A stretch of 53,466 nucleotides of DNA from Phycisphaeraceae bacterium (GTDB taxonomy: Bacteria > Planctomycetota > Phycisphaerae > Phycisphaerales > Phycisphaeraceae). The translations under genes were made by a program, and so were the position numbers. Below the pieces are notes generated by a model that saw nothing but the letters and a program-made list of their open reading frames with translations, was not told the DNA's origin and searched no databases. The stretch spans positions 1-53,466 of the forward strand of contig JAJDCX010000022.1 of the NCBI GenBank assembly GCA_029260615.1, given 5' to 3'. Shown piece by piece: positions 1 to 7,818 of this stretch (its first letter is position 1; every line of letters starts with the position of its first letter).

Positions 1-2
1 CC

Positions 3-1118
3 GACGCGATCGACTACTTCTGCCGACACAACGACATCTCCCTGGTCGTCATCGGCCCGGAAGACCCGCTTTGCGGCGGGCTGGCGGACCGCCTGGCAGC
101 GCCCGGCCGACACGTCTTCGGCCCGGTCCAGGCGGGCGCACAACTCGAAGCCGACAAGGTCTTCAGCAAGCAACTGATGCGCGCCACCAGCGTCCCCACC
201 GCCGACGCCAAGACCTTTACCGACTACGACGCAGCGGTGAACTACATCGAAAACCGTGAGACGCCCGTGGTCGTCAAGGCCGCCGGGCTCGCCAAGGGCA
301 AGGGCGTCATCGTCTGCAGCAACAACGAGCAGGCACTGGTCGCACTCAAACAGTGCATGGTCGATCTGGACTTCGGCGAAGCAGGCCGGACCGTCATCAT
401 CGAGGAGCGACTGGTCGGCCAAGAGGTCTCGATCCTCGCGCTGGTCGACGGCCGAAACATCTTCATCCTCGACCCTACCCAAGACCACAAACAAGTCGGC
501 GAAGAGGACACCGGCCCCAACACCGGCGGGATGGGCGCGTATTGCCCGACCCCGTTGGTCGATGACGCCTTGATGTCCACGATCCAGGGCGAAGTCATGG
601 TCCCGATCGTCGATGCGATGCGCCGTGATGGCACGGAGTTCAAGGGTGTCCTCTACGCAGGGCTGATGCTCACCGCAGGCGGCCCCAAAGTCTTAGAGTT
701 CAACACACGCTTCGGCGACCCGGAGTGCCAACCCCTGATGATGCGCCTCAAGGGAGACCTGATAGACATCATGATCGCTACCTGCGAAAGCACGCTCGGC
801 GAGGTCGATCTTGGCTGGGACCCCCGCTGCTGCTGCTGCGTCGTCCTTGCAAGCGGCGGATACCCAGGCGCTTACGAAACCGGCAAAGCCATCACCGGCA
901 TCGAAGACGCCCAGGCCGACCCCGATGTCAAGGTCTTCCACGCAGGGACTACACTAAATAGCGACGGCAACCCGGTCACCGCCGGCGGACGGGTCCTAAG
1001 CGTCTGCGCCATGGGCAACGACCTCAAGGAAGCTCAACAAAAAGCCAACGCCGCCTGCGAAAAAATCAACTTCGACGGGTCCTTCTACCGCACGGATATC
1101 GGTTTCCGTGTGATGTAA
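3..1118 (+). CDS. purD: phosphoribosylamine--glycine ligase (GAR synthetase), 5' end missing
   Basis: Joins glycine to 5-phosphoribosylamine with ATP in step 2 of de novo purine synthesis, in the cytoplasm. The frame is open from base 3, so about 371 residues are present and roughly the first 50 of the usual 420-430 lie outside the window. Visible signatures are VVIGPEDPL in the N-terminal domain, the ATP-grasp lysine segment VVVKAAGLAKGKG, the block GPNTGGMGAYCP, and the metal/substrate loop LEFNTRFGDPECQ. A run CCCC near the middle of the C-terminal half (bases 826-840) is unusual. It stands alone here; purC is 5.5 kb further on, so the purine genes are not in one operon. Identification is firm; the start cannot be seen. 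Confidence 0.96.
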   Translation, partial: DAIDYFCRHNDISLVVIGPEDPLCGGLADRLAAPGRHVFGPVQAGAQLEADKVFSKQLMRATSVPTADAKTFTDYDAAVNYIENRETPVVVKAAGLAKGKGVIVCSNNEQALVALKQCMVDLDFGEAGRTVIIEERLVGQEVSILALVDGRNIFILDPTQDHKQVGEEDTGPNTGGMGAYCPTPLVDDALMSTIQGEVMVPIVDAMRRDGTEFKGVLYAGLMLTAGGPKVLEFNTRFGDPECQPLMMRLKGDLIDIMIATCESTLGEVDLGWDPRCCCCVVLASGGYPGAYETGKAITGIEDAQADPDVKVFHAGTTLNSDGNPVTAGGRVLSVCAMGNDLKEAQQKANAACEKINFDGSFYRTDIGFRVM

Positions 1119-1261
1119 CCCCAGGCCGGGAAAGATCCTGTCCCATGTGACGCCGTTGGCAGAACCTGACGATTCAGGCCCGCCGATCAGCGCGATCCCC
1201 ACACGTCCCGTCCCACGAGCCGGCCCCCCGGCCCCAGCCCAAGAGCCCGTCCATCTGTGAT

Positions 1262-1290
1262 TTGTTAATACTAATTAATCTTATTATAAT
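1262..1290 (+). promoter_or_regulatory. sigma-70-type promoter for the PEP-CTERM gene
   Basis: A -35 box TTGTTA (1262-1267), a 17-base spacer and a perfect -10 box TATAAT (1285-1290) lie in a short AT-rich island inside GC-rich sequence. The downstream gene starts at 1359, giving a leader of about 60 bases that ends in the ribosome site AGAGAGGT. Confidence 0.75.
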
Positions 1291-1358
1291 GCCCCGCGAG
1301 CTGTCACACGGTGATCGACTCGACACGTCACCCTTCTACGCGAAAAGAGAGGTAGAAC

Positions 1359-2072
1359 ATGTCACGCATCTCGGATTGTAAACTCGCTTCTTACGCCATC
1401 GCCCTACTGCTTCCAGCCACCCCGGCCTTCGCCGTGCTATCGGCGGGCTCGCTGACCGACGGGATCCCGTCGCTGGTCTACAACGCGCTGGATGGCAGCG
1501 TGTGGCTGGACACCGGTGCCGACTTCGGCGGCCCCAGCCATATCTACAACGTCAGCGTCAGTTCGTATGAAGGGATATTCAGCCCGGGGCATGCGACCGG
1601 CGTCGTCTGGTTCGCGACAGACTCTTCGCTTACGACGCTTTCTGGTCTGGCTCTGGAAGACGGGACCGTGCTGGGAGACCCCGGCTTCATGTACGACGGC
1701 GAAGCCGAGTCGTTCCTGCAAGACGACCTCACGTTTATCTTCCAGATCGATCCCTTCGGCGGCGCTTTCACCAGTGACCTGGTCTACTTCACCGGCACCC
1801 CGGACATCGCCGGCGACCAGAACGAGGACGGGTTCGTGGGCCTCGCCGACCTGAACATCGTGCTGGGTGTGTGGAACCAAAACGCGCCCCCGGCCGATTC
1901 CAGGGCCGACCCATCGGGCGACGGCTTTGTTGGGATCGCAGACCTGAACGTGGTGCTGGGCAACTGGAACGCCGGCACACCCCCGCCCCCCGCCGCCGTC
2001 CCCGAACCGGGCACCGCAGTATGGCTGGCGACCGCTATCACCGCCGGCGTGATGCGTCGAATCAGGTCGTAA
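1359..2072 (+). CDS. secreted protein with paired dockerin-like repeats and PEP-CTERM tail
   Basis: A 237-residue exported protein of unknown function. It has a signal peptide (about residues 1-25, cleavage near AFA), a unique beta-rich domain of about 120 residues, then two dockerin-type calcium loops: DQNEDGFVGLADLN and DPSGDGFVGIADLN, each followed by xVLGxWN. The end is VPEPG, a hydrophobic helix and a basic cluster MRRIRS, the PEP-CTERM sorting signal read by exosortase. The ribosome site AGAGAGGT precedes the ATG. The same C-terminal module recurs in the gene at 21987-23204, so both are probably processed by the same surface-anchoring machinery. The N-terminal domain was not recognised. 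Confidence 0.85.
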   Translation: MSRISDCKLASYAIALLLPATPAFAVLSAGSLTDGIPSLVYNALDGSVWLDTGADFGGPSHIYNVSVSSYEGIFSPGHATGVVWFATDSSLTTLSGLALEDGTVLGDPGFMYDGEAESFLQDDLTFIFQIDPFGGAFTSDLVYFTGTPDIAGDQNEDGFVGLADLNIVLGVWNQNAPPADSRADPSGDGFVGIADLNVVLGNWNAGTPPPPAAVPEPGTAVWLATAITAGVMRRIRS

Positions 2073-2150
2073 GATGGTTTAATACTGCCCCGCCGGCCGG
2101 TTACCTGCCGTCTGCGCGGTGCCAGCAAGACATCTGCCTGCCGGTGACGA

Positions 2151-2882
2151 TCACACACGCGAGAGATTACGCATGAGTTCGATCAGGTGTTGGGCACGCT
2201 GGCCGGTCTGCTTTCGCCACAACGAACGGTGCATGGCGTCGGCTGCGGAGGCGTAGTCCTGCCGAACAAGTGCCGCCCGGAGTTTTCGCCACTTGTGCAA
2301 CGAGCCGGTGTTAAAGGTCATGTCGATGACGATCAATTGCGCTTCAACCGGCAAGCTGTCAAAGCCAGCAACCTGACGCCGGGCCGTGTCCATCGCACGC
2401 CGAGTGTCGTGTCGCAGCAGCACGTCGATCTGTGCATCGGTCAATGAAAGATCGCCCCGCCGTATCGCCCGGTATCCAACGCCCGGGAGTAAGCGGTTCA
2501 CGTCTTCCGCCGCCCCGGCCCGGTCCAGGTTGAAACCCACACCGATTGTCAGGTACCCACGGGAATCACGGTATGCCCGGTGGCGTCGGCCCTCGAACGG
2601 CTCAATGAAACCCATCGCCCGATCAATCAACGCCACCGCCTGCTTAGGTGGCGCATCACTTGTCTTAGGCCCCGACACAGCTTGCTCCAACCGCGGTATC
2701 GAAGGGCCCGACAACGCCGCCGCGCCCGGCAACCGAGGCGACGACAGTGAAGAAACAGGCACCCCCCCGCTTCTCTGGCCAACAAGCATCAGGCCCAAAA
2801 CCAACGCAGCCACCGCGACCACCACCCGCGCTCGGCGGCGGGTCGGGGCAGGACTTAGAGGTAGCCGTAAAACATCTTCCAT
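2151..2882 (-). CDS. membrane-anchored T4-type lysozyme (GH24-like)
   Basis: A 243-residue predicted muramidase that would cut peptidoglycan between MurNAc and GlcNAc. Residues 17-34 form one membrane segment after a basic stretch (TRRRAR), giving an N-in topology, followed by a 50-residue low-complexity linker. The catalytic pattern of phage T4 lysozyme is kept with identical spacing: E96, D105 and T111 in FEGRRHRAYRDSRGYLTIG (T4: E11, D20, T26). The C-terminal lobe includes VIDMTFNTGS, as in phage endolysins. I chose the ATG at 2882 because GGGAG lies 6 bases upstream; longer frames have no ribosome site. No phage genes flank it, so it may be a host cell-wall enzyme or a domesticated endolysin. 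Confidence 0.8.
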   Translation of the reverse strand: MEDVLRLPLSPAPTRRRARVVVAVAALVLGLMLVGQRSGGVPVSSLSSPRLPGAAALSGPSIPRLEQAVSGPKTSDAPPKQAVALIDRAMGFIEPFEGRRHRAYRDSRGYLTIGVGFNLDRAGAAEDVNRLLPGVGYRAIRRGDLSLTDAQIDVLLRHDTRRAMDTARRQVAGFDSLPVEAQLIVIDMTFNTGSLHKWRKLRAALVRQDYASAADAMHRSLWRKQTGQRAQHLIELMRNLSRV

Positions 2883-3150
2883 GGTCAACTCCCAGACGCT
2901 TGGCGTCCATGCCATAAAAGCTTCAATCCGAATGCCCAGCCCCTCACATTGGCATATTTGCTTGATGAACCAAGACTTACGCAATATCAGCATTGGGTCC
3001 GAATAACCCTGTCTGGGATAGATGATGCCCCAAACCCACAGCCGCGTCGTCACCCCGCACGCGCGCGGAGATAGGGCGACTTTGCCGACCCTGCCGGCTG
3101 GCACATCAAGCCCGTACCGCGGCGACTGATCGTGTATCCTTACCTCCCCC

Positions 3151-4164
3151 ATGCCCCAAAGAATCGACCAACTTCAAGCCGACGCGGACACCGACCTCAA
3201 AGCCGTAACCTCGGCCGACCAGCTCGAGGCCTTCCGCATCAAGTACCTAGGCTCCAAGGGCGCACTCAAATCCTTGATGGGCCTGCTCAAAGAAGTCCCC
3301 AAAGACCAGAAGCGCGAGTTCGGCCAACGCGCCAACGCCCTGCGTCAAGGCCTGCAAGATTCCTTCGAACAGAAAAAACAATCCCTGGGTGCAGACCTCA
3401 AGCCTCAAGCCTCAAACATCAAGCCTATCCTCGACGTCACCGAACCGGGCGCACCGCCCAAGCTCGGCCGACAACACATCATCACCCAAACCGTGGATGA
3501 GTTGATCGAGGTATTCGGGCGCATGGGTTTCGATGCCGTAACAGGCCCGGAGGTCGAAGACGAACACCACAACTTCGTCGCACTGAACATCCCCAAAGAA
3601 CACCCCGCCCGCGATCCGCTTGACAACTTCTACCTCACCGATCCTCAGGGCGACAACCCCCTGCTGATGCGGTCACAGACATCGACCGTGCAGATCCGCG
3701 TGATGGAAAACACCAAGCCACCGATCCGCATCGTCTCGACTGGCCGTGTCTATCGCCCCGACGAACACGACGCGACCCACTACTCGATGTTCCACCAGAT
3801 CGAAGGCCTCTACGTCGACCGCAAGGTCTCCATGACCGACCTGAAGACCACGCTCATGCAGTTCGCCCACGCTTACTGGGGCAAGGACGCCGACGTAAAA
3901 TTAGTCCCCAGCTACTTCCCCTTCACCGAACCCTCCGCCGAGTTGTACGTCAAGATGGACCTGGGCAAAGGTCTTGACTGGATGGAGGTCGGCGGCTGCG
4001 GCATGATCGACCCGGCCGTCTTCGAAGCGGTAGGCTACGACCCCGAAGAATGGACCGGTTTCGCGTTCGGCCTGGGGATCGAACGCCTGGCGATGCGCAA
4101 GTACGAGATCCGCGACATCCGCTGGCTCTTCGAGAACGACGTGCGCTTCCTCCGCCAGTTCTGA
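3151..4164 (+). CDS. pheS: phenylalanine--tRNA ligase alpha subunit
   Basis: Catalytic subunit of the alpha2-beta2 class II synthetase that charges tRNA-Phe. At 337 residues it has the normal length. The first 90 residues are the coiled-coil tRNA-binding arm; the catalytic core shows the motif 1 area (GFDAVTGPEVEDEHHNF), LMRSQTSTVQIR, motif 2 (STGRVYRPDEHDATHYSMFHQ), FPFTEPSAE and motif 3 with GLGIERLAMRKY. The partner pheT is not next to it, which separates it from the usual pheST operon. It is transcribed away from the lysozyme gene, and its 3' end is convergent with the pirin gene 31 bases on. Confidence 0.97.
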   Translation: MPQRIDQLQADADTDLKAVTSADQLEAFRIKYLGSKGALKSLMGLLKEVPKDQKREFGQRANALRQGLQDSFEQKKQSLGADLKPQASNIKPILDVTEPGAPPKLGRQHIITQTVDELIEVFGRMGFDAVTGPEVEDEHHNFVALNIPKEHPARDPLDNFYLTDPQGDNPLLMRSQTSTVQIRVMENTKPPIRIVSTGRVYRPDEHDATHYSMFHQIEGLYVDRKVSMTDLKTTLMQFAHAYWGKDADVKLVPSYFPFTEPSAELYVKMDLGKGLDWMEVGGCGMIDPAVFEAVGYDPEEWTGFAFGLGIERLAMRKYEIRDIRWLFENDVRFLRQF

Positions 4165-4195
4165 ATCTAGCCGAACCTATCACGCCAGACCTGAA

Positions 4196-4915
4196 TCATC
4201 CCAGATCAAACCAGATCACCTGCGAAGGCTCGACCGCCTCAATCGTGACGTTTGCATCTGCCTTAACAGTAAACGCATCGCCTTCCCTGAGTGTTCGCCC
4301 ATCAACGCGGACAGTACCTGTGACAACCTGCACATAACCATGCCCGGCCTCTTCGGTACTCAGAACCAGCGGAACGCCGGCATCCAGATCGGCCACGCGC
4401 ATCTCGGCATCCTGATCAATCGGCAATGCTCCTGCTGCGCCACGCCCGGACGCAAGCGTCTGCCAACGGTTATGCCGACCCTCCGCATCAAAATGCTTCT
4501 GGTCGTAACGCGGCTCGGCATTGCGGTGCTTCGGTTCGATCCAAACCTGCAGGAAGCGGGCCGGGTCCGTCTTCGAGTCGTTGTATTCGCTGTGACGGAT
4601 GCCGGACCCGGCGGACATGGCTTGGAGTTCACCCGGCTCCAGGCGCTGGGTATGGCCGAGGCTGTCGCCGTGACGAAGAGCCCCGTCGACCACCCAGGTC
4701 AATATCTCCATGTTGTCGTGCCCGTGCTCACCGAACCCCGTGCCCGGCGAGATAACATCGTCGTTGATTACCCGCAGGCTCCAGTAACCCATGTTGTCGG
4801 GGTCGTAGTACTGCCCAAACGAGAAAGCGTGTCGGCTATTCAGCCAGCCTAGTTGCGTCGTACCACGGTCCGCACCGCGGCGGTGTGTGATTTTTTCTGC
4901 CGTAGCCTCTGTCAT
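4196..4915 (-). CDS. pirin family protein (YhhW/quercetinase-like bicupin)
   Basis: A 239-residue bicupin. Some family members open the flavonol quercetin as metal-dependent dioxygenases and others act in oxidative or electrophile stress. The metal-site pattern is intact: HGHDNMEI (two histidines about 62-64) and HSEYND (histidine and glutamate about 106-108). The ATG at 4915 is preceded by AAGGAG at good spacing; an earlier in-frame ATG at 5017 has none and would overlap the preceding gene. It is the last gene of a doxX-SnoaL-pirin unit (37-base gap), which suggests co-regulation by the MarR protein at 5932-6411. The substrate cannot be read from sequence. Confidence 0.88.
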   Translation of the reverse strand: MTEATAEKITHRRGADRGTTQLGWLNSRHAFSFGQYYDPDNMGYWSLRVINDDVISPGTGFGEHGHDNMEILTWVVDGALRHGDSLGHTQRLEPGELQAMSAGSGIRHSEYNDSKTDPARFLQVWIEPKHRNAEPRYDQKHFDAEGRHNRWQTLASGRGAAGALPIDQDAEMRVADLDAGVPLVLSTEEAGHGYVQVVTGTVRVDGRTLREGDAFTVKADANVTIEAVEPSQVIWFDLG

Positions 4916-4952
4916 GGTAAGTCTCCTTCCAACTAAAACCCCGGTCTGACGG

Positions 4953-5321
4953 TCAGCCCATGTTGTAGTAGAAACGCTCATGGATGATCTTCCCGTGTTT
5001 CCATCTGCCGACCACAATCTGTTCGACGTGGACCTCGGTGCCGTCCTGGGCTACCCAGTCCATGGTGTGTTCATAAAAGGAAACGTTATCGCCCGTCCCG
5101 ATCGCGATGACATCGAATCCCTTCCACTCCTTGACACTGTCGACAAACTTTTTTTCGCGTTCGATGTTCGCCGCCAGCCCGACGGTCTTGCCGTAGGCGG
5201 GCTCCTCCATCACGGCCTCTTCGTCGTAAAACTCGACCATCGCCTCCGCGATCCGGCCGGTACGGATGTAGTCGATCAGGTCGTCAAGTCTTTCGCGAAC
5301 GCTGGGGGGCGTGTTGCTCAT
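4953..5321 (-). CDS. SnoaL-like (NTF2 fold) protein
   Basis: A 122-residue protein with the layout of the SnoaL/NTF2 cone fold: an N-terminal helix with RTGRIAEAMVEFYDEEAVMEE, a central DNVSFYEHTMDWVAQDG strand pair and a final strand EQIVVGRWKHGKIIHERFYYN. Members are small cyclases, isomerases or binding proteins, so the reaction is unknown. AAAGGAT precedes the ATG. It sits between doxX (73-base gap) and the pirin gene on the same strand, a grouping common in quinone or electrophile response units controlled by MarR regulators. Confidence 0.75.
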   Translation of the reverse strand: MSNTPPSVRERLDDLIDYIRTGRIAEAMVEFYDEEAVMEEPAYGKTVGLAANIEREKKFVDSVKEWKGFDVIAIGTGDNVSFYEHTMDWVAQDGTEVHVEQIVVGRWKHGKIIHERFYYNMG

Positions 5322-5394
5322 GGGTTTATCCTTTAGATTTACTGGGATGATTGTGAAAGATAGTCCTGCAAGGTCTGCAAACAGGGCTCAGGGA

Positions 5395-5856
5395 TTATGC
5401 CGATGCGTCCTGGGACGCCGGGCTTTGCAATGACTTGACGACGTGGCTCAGCGTGAACCGTCCGGGTCCGATCAGCCCAAGGCCGGCGACCACCACCCCC
5501 AACGTCAGCGGGTACTCCATCCCGCCGGCACGGGCCTCGAAGCCCTCCCCAACCATGAAGGCGGCGACCAGCATGGTGACCATCAGGGGTATGCTCACCA
5601 GCCGGGACAGGACCCCGACGATCAACAGCAACCCGCCGAAGAATTCGGTGCCGCCCGCCATGTATGCGTTGAGTGTCGGCAACGGCATCCCTAGAGACGC
5701 CAGGAAACCCGCAAACCCTTCGACCCCGGGGCCCTCAAAAAAACCGAACAGCTTCTGCGACCCGTGGTAGACAAACACAACCCCGAGCATGACGCGCATC
5801 CCCAGCAGGCCCGTGTCCGTCATCACCCTCTGCCATTGGTCATTAATCTTCTTCAT
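5395..5856 (-). CDS. DoxX family membrane protein
   Basis: A 153-residue inner-membrane protein with four predicted helices. The family signature is in the first two: GMRVMLGVVFVYHGSQKLFGFF and the glycine-rich loop GPGVEGFAGFLASLGMPLP. DoxX proteins are linked to thiol/oxidative stress and to quinone reduction in various bacteria; the exact role here is inferred from context. AAAGGAC precedes the ATG. A 20-base sequence just upstream (5873-5892) matches the control region of the neighbouring MarR gene at 17 of 20 positions, so this gene probably starts the doxX-SnoaL-pirin operon and is repressed by that MarR protein. Confidence 0.9.
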   Translation of the reverse strand: MKKINDQWQRVMTDTGLLGMRVMLGVVFVYHGSQKLFGFFEGPGVEGFAGFLASLGMPLPTLNAYMAGGTEFFGGLLLIVGVLSRLVSIPLMVTMLVAAFMVGEGFEARAGGMEYPLTLGVVVAGLGLIGPGRFTLSHVVKSLQSPASQDASA

Positions 5857-5872
5857 AGTTCCGTCCTTTCAA

Positions 5873-5892
5873 TTAGTTGTTCCAACATGTAT
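5873..5892. promoter_or_regulatory. probable MarR operator upstream of doxX
   Basis: TTAGTTGTTCCAACATGTAT lies 17 bases before the doxX start. It matches TTAGTTGTGTCAACATATAT (6469-6488) in the marR promoter at 17 of 20 positions and keeps the inverted core GTTG-N3-CAAC. Two near-identical sites flanking one regulator gene support a shared regulon. No good -10/-35 pair was found for doxX itself. Confidence 0.6.
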
Positions 5893-5931
5893 CTGCCCGG
5901 CCCGCATCCGTCAGGGCTTTCGACCCAAAGA

Positions 5932-6411
5932 TCAGGCCCCCCGACGGGCCTTCTCAAGTAAACATATAAGGTCTTTCAGATCGGCCTTGCTTAACCGCCC
6001 CAGGTGGCTCTTGTGGTGTTCAAGCACGGGCTTGTCGATCTTCTTTAAGAGCGTCTGAGCCTTAGAAGTGATTGAGACGTAGACCACCCGACGATCCTCC
6101 TCACCTCGGTGGCGCGTCACCAGGCCGTCCCGCACAAGCCGATCGATCAGGCGGGTGACATCGGGGACCGGGCTGACCAGCCGCTGTGCAACCTCGAGAG
6201 TCGGCAACTTGGCGTCGCCATCCTGCTTCGAGCCCCTGAGGATCCGCAGCACGTTGTACCCCGCCGAGGAGAGCCCGTAGCCCTTAAAAAACCTCTCCAT
6301 GGAGCACGAAAGCAGGCCAAAGGTGCGCGCCAAATTCAGGTACGCCTCGGCCGCCGGGGAGGCAAACGGGCGTGACTGCTTGATCTCCTGCTGCAACAAC
6401 GACAAGGCCAT
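5932..6411 (-). CDS. MarR family transcriptional regulator
   Basis: A 159-residue winged-helix dimer that would bind palindromic DNA and release it on binding an aromatic or oxidising signal. The wHTH is clear: TLEVAQRLVSPVPDVTRLIDRLVRDGLV as recognition region and the wing TRHRGEEDRRVVYVSIT with the conserved D-R. N- and C-terminal helices form the usual dimer interface. I chose the ATG at 6411, which has AAAGGAGC in front, over the frame start at 6441. Its promoter is overlapped by an inverted repeat, implying autorepression, and a matching site lies before doxX. Confidence 0.92.
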   Translation of the reverse strand: MALSLLQQEIKQSRPFASPAAEAYLNLARTFGLLSCSMERFFKGYGLSSAGYNVLRILRGSKQDGDAKLPTLEVAQRLVSPVPDVTRLIDRLVRDGLVTRHRGEEDRRVVYVSITSKAQTLLKKIDKPVLEHHKSHLGRLSKADLKDLICLLEKARRGA

Positions 6412-6452
6412 CGACGGGCTCCTTTCCTGGGTGTACCGCACTTCTATCGGAT

Positions 6453-6488
6453 AGTATATGTTGAAACATTAGTTGTGTCAACATATAT
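6453..6488 (-). promoter_or_regulatory. marR promoter overlapped by a palindromic operator
   Basis: On the minus strand TTGACA (6476-6481), a 17-base spacer and TATACT (6453-6458) form a near-consensus sigma-70 promoter. A perfect 10-base inverted repeat, TATATGTTGA (6455-6464) and TCAACATATA (6478-6487), covers both boxes, so a bound repressor would block polymerase. Smaller inverted half-sites (ATGTT/AACAT, 6458-6469) lie inside it. Confidence 0.75.
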
Positions 6489-6662
6489 TTGAGCCTGGGG
6501 TCAATTTTTCTTTCACCCTCCCCCGACTGCGGCCAACCTCGGTGCCAATCAATCGCGAATGCCGACAGGTTTTCCACACACTTGAATCTTGACTCGAATT
6601 GCGTCATTCTTAGGACGCTAACCGAGTTGTGATCGTGACGTTACCCCAGCGAGGCGAGGCGG

Positions 6663-7613
6663 ATGCAGACCATGAACGACGCTGTGCTTGAGACCCACCT
6701 GCCGCTGCAAGGCCGAAGGCAGGGAAAGGTCCGCGATATCTATCAGTGCCGGACCACCAACGGCGAACCCGCGCTGCTGATCGTGGCGACCGACCGGGTC
6801 TCCGCGTTCGACGTCGTCATGGCCAACGGCATCCCCGGCAAGGGCGTCGCGCTCACCCAGATCAGCACGTTCTGGTTCGACCTGATCGCTAAACACTTTA
6901 GAGACAAGCTCCAACACCACCTGATCTCCACCGACCCCGCCGACGTGCAAGGCCTAACCCCCCAACAGATCGAACAACTCCAGGGACGAATCATGATCGG
7001 CCGCCGCGCCAAGGTCGTGCCGATCGAATGTGTGGTCCGCGGCTACCTAGCCGGCTCAGGCTGGGTGGAATACCAGAAATCGCAATCCGTCTGCGGCGTA
7101 TCGCTGCCCCCGGGCCTGAAACAATGTGAAAAACTCCCCGAACCAATCTTCACACCATCGACCAAGGAAGACGAGGGCCACGACGAAAACATCAGCCTCG
7201 AAAAAGCCTGCGAATTGGTCGGCGAACCCCTGATGACGAAGCTAAGCGCCTTGTCCATCGCTATCTACAACATGGCGCACGATCACGCCCAACAGCGCGG
7301 CATCATCCTCGCAGACACCAAGTTCGAGTTTGGCCTACCCCTGGATGGCAACGCCGACGAACCGATCCTGATCGACGAAGCGTTAACACCTGATAGCTCG
7401 CGCTTCTGGCCCGCCGACCAATACGCGCCGGGGCGCGACCAACCCAGTTTCGACAAACAGTACGTCAGGAATTATCTTCAAGACTTGGTAGACGATGGCC
7501 GATGGGATAAAATGCCTCCCGGACCAAAACTGCCCGACGAGGTTGTGTCAGGCACGCTCAAGAAGTATCTTCAAGCACACCGTGAGTTGACCGGCGAATC
7601 GTTGACGAAGTAA
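6663..7613 (+). CDS. purC: phosphoribosylaminoimidazole-succinocarboxamide synthase
   Basis: Condenses CAIR with aspartate using ATP to make SAICAR in purine synthesis. At 316 residues it is the long single-domain form of eukaryote/planctomycete type rather than the 240-residue E. coli form. Signatures: QGKVRDIYQ with the N-terminal nucleotide loop, VATDRVSAFDVVM, VPIECVVRGYLAGSGW, and LADTKFEFGLP plus LIDEALTPDSSRFW of the active site. The ATG at 6663 has GCGAGGC in front; an ATG at 6672 is an alternative. It is transcribed away from the marR unit and ends in a G-rich tract and a strong terminator. Confidence 0.97.
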   Translation: MQTMNDAVLETHLPLQGRRQGKVRDIYQCRTTNGEPALLIVATDRVSAFDVVMANGIPGKGVALTQISTFWFDLIAKHFRDKLQHHLISTDPADVQGLTPQQIEQLQGRIMIGRRAKVVPIECVVRGYLAGSGWVEYQKSQSVCGVSLPPGLKQCEKLPEPIFTPSTKEDEGHDENISLEKACELVGEPLMTKLSALSIAIYNMAHDHAQQRGIILADTKFEFGLPLDGNADEPILIDEALTPDSSRFWPADQYAPGRDQPSFDKQYVRNYLQDLVDDGRWDKMPPGPKLPDEVVSGTLKKYLQAHRELTGESLTK

Positions 7614-7626
7614 ACCGAGACGAACC

Positions 7627-7656
7627 GGGGGAGACCGGGTGGGAACCGGGGAAGGG
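7627..7656 (+). other. G-quadruplex motif in the purC 3' region
   Basis: Five guanine runs of 3-5 bases (7627-7631, 7637-7639, 7641-7643, 7648-7651, 7654-7656) are separated by loops of 1-5 bases. This fits the G3+N1-7 rule for an intramolecular quadruplex on the coding strand, 14 bases after the purC stop. Formation is a prediction only. Confidence 0.5.
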
Positions 7657-7718
7657 AATCGGCGATACGTTCAACATCCAGCCTGCAATCGGTGCCCATC
7701 GGGCAGACCGATTCTCCC

Positions 7719-7758
7719 AGAGCCCACGACGCGCCACGCGTGGGCTCTTTTTATTTTT
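7719..7758 (+). terminator. rho-independent terminator after purC
   Basis: Perfect 10-base stem AGAGCCCACG (7719-7728) with CGTGGGCTCT (7739-7748), 10-base loop, followed by TTTTATTTTT. A second hairpin just upstream pairs ATCGGT-GCCC (7688-7697) with GGGC and ACCGAT (7701-7712), so the purC 3' UTR is strongly structured and could release a small RNA. Confidence 0.85.
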
Positions 7759-7818
7759 CTAAGCACGCACACTCACTCTAGTCTTGGCGACGAAGGTCTG
7801 TCTCGCTAAAGTAGACCC

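Noticed and set aside
2151..3152. Prophage suggested by the T4-type lysozyme
   Set aside because: No holin, tail, capsid or integrase genes nearby, and the enzyme has a membrane anchor.
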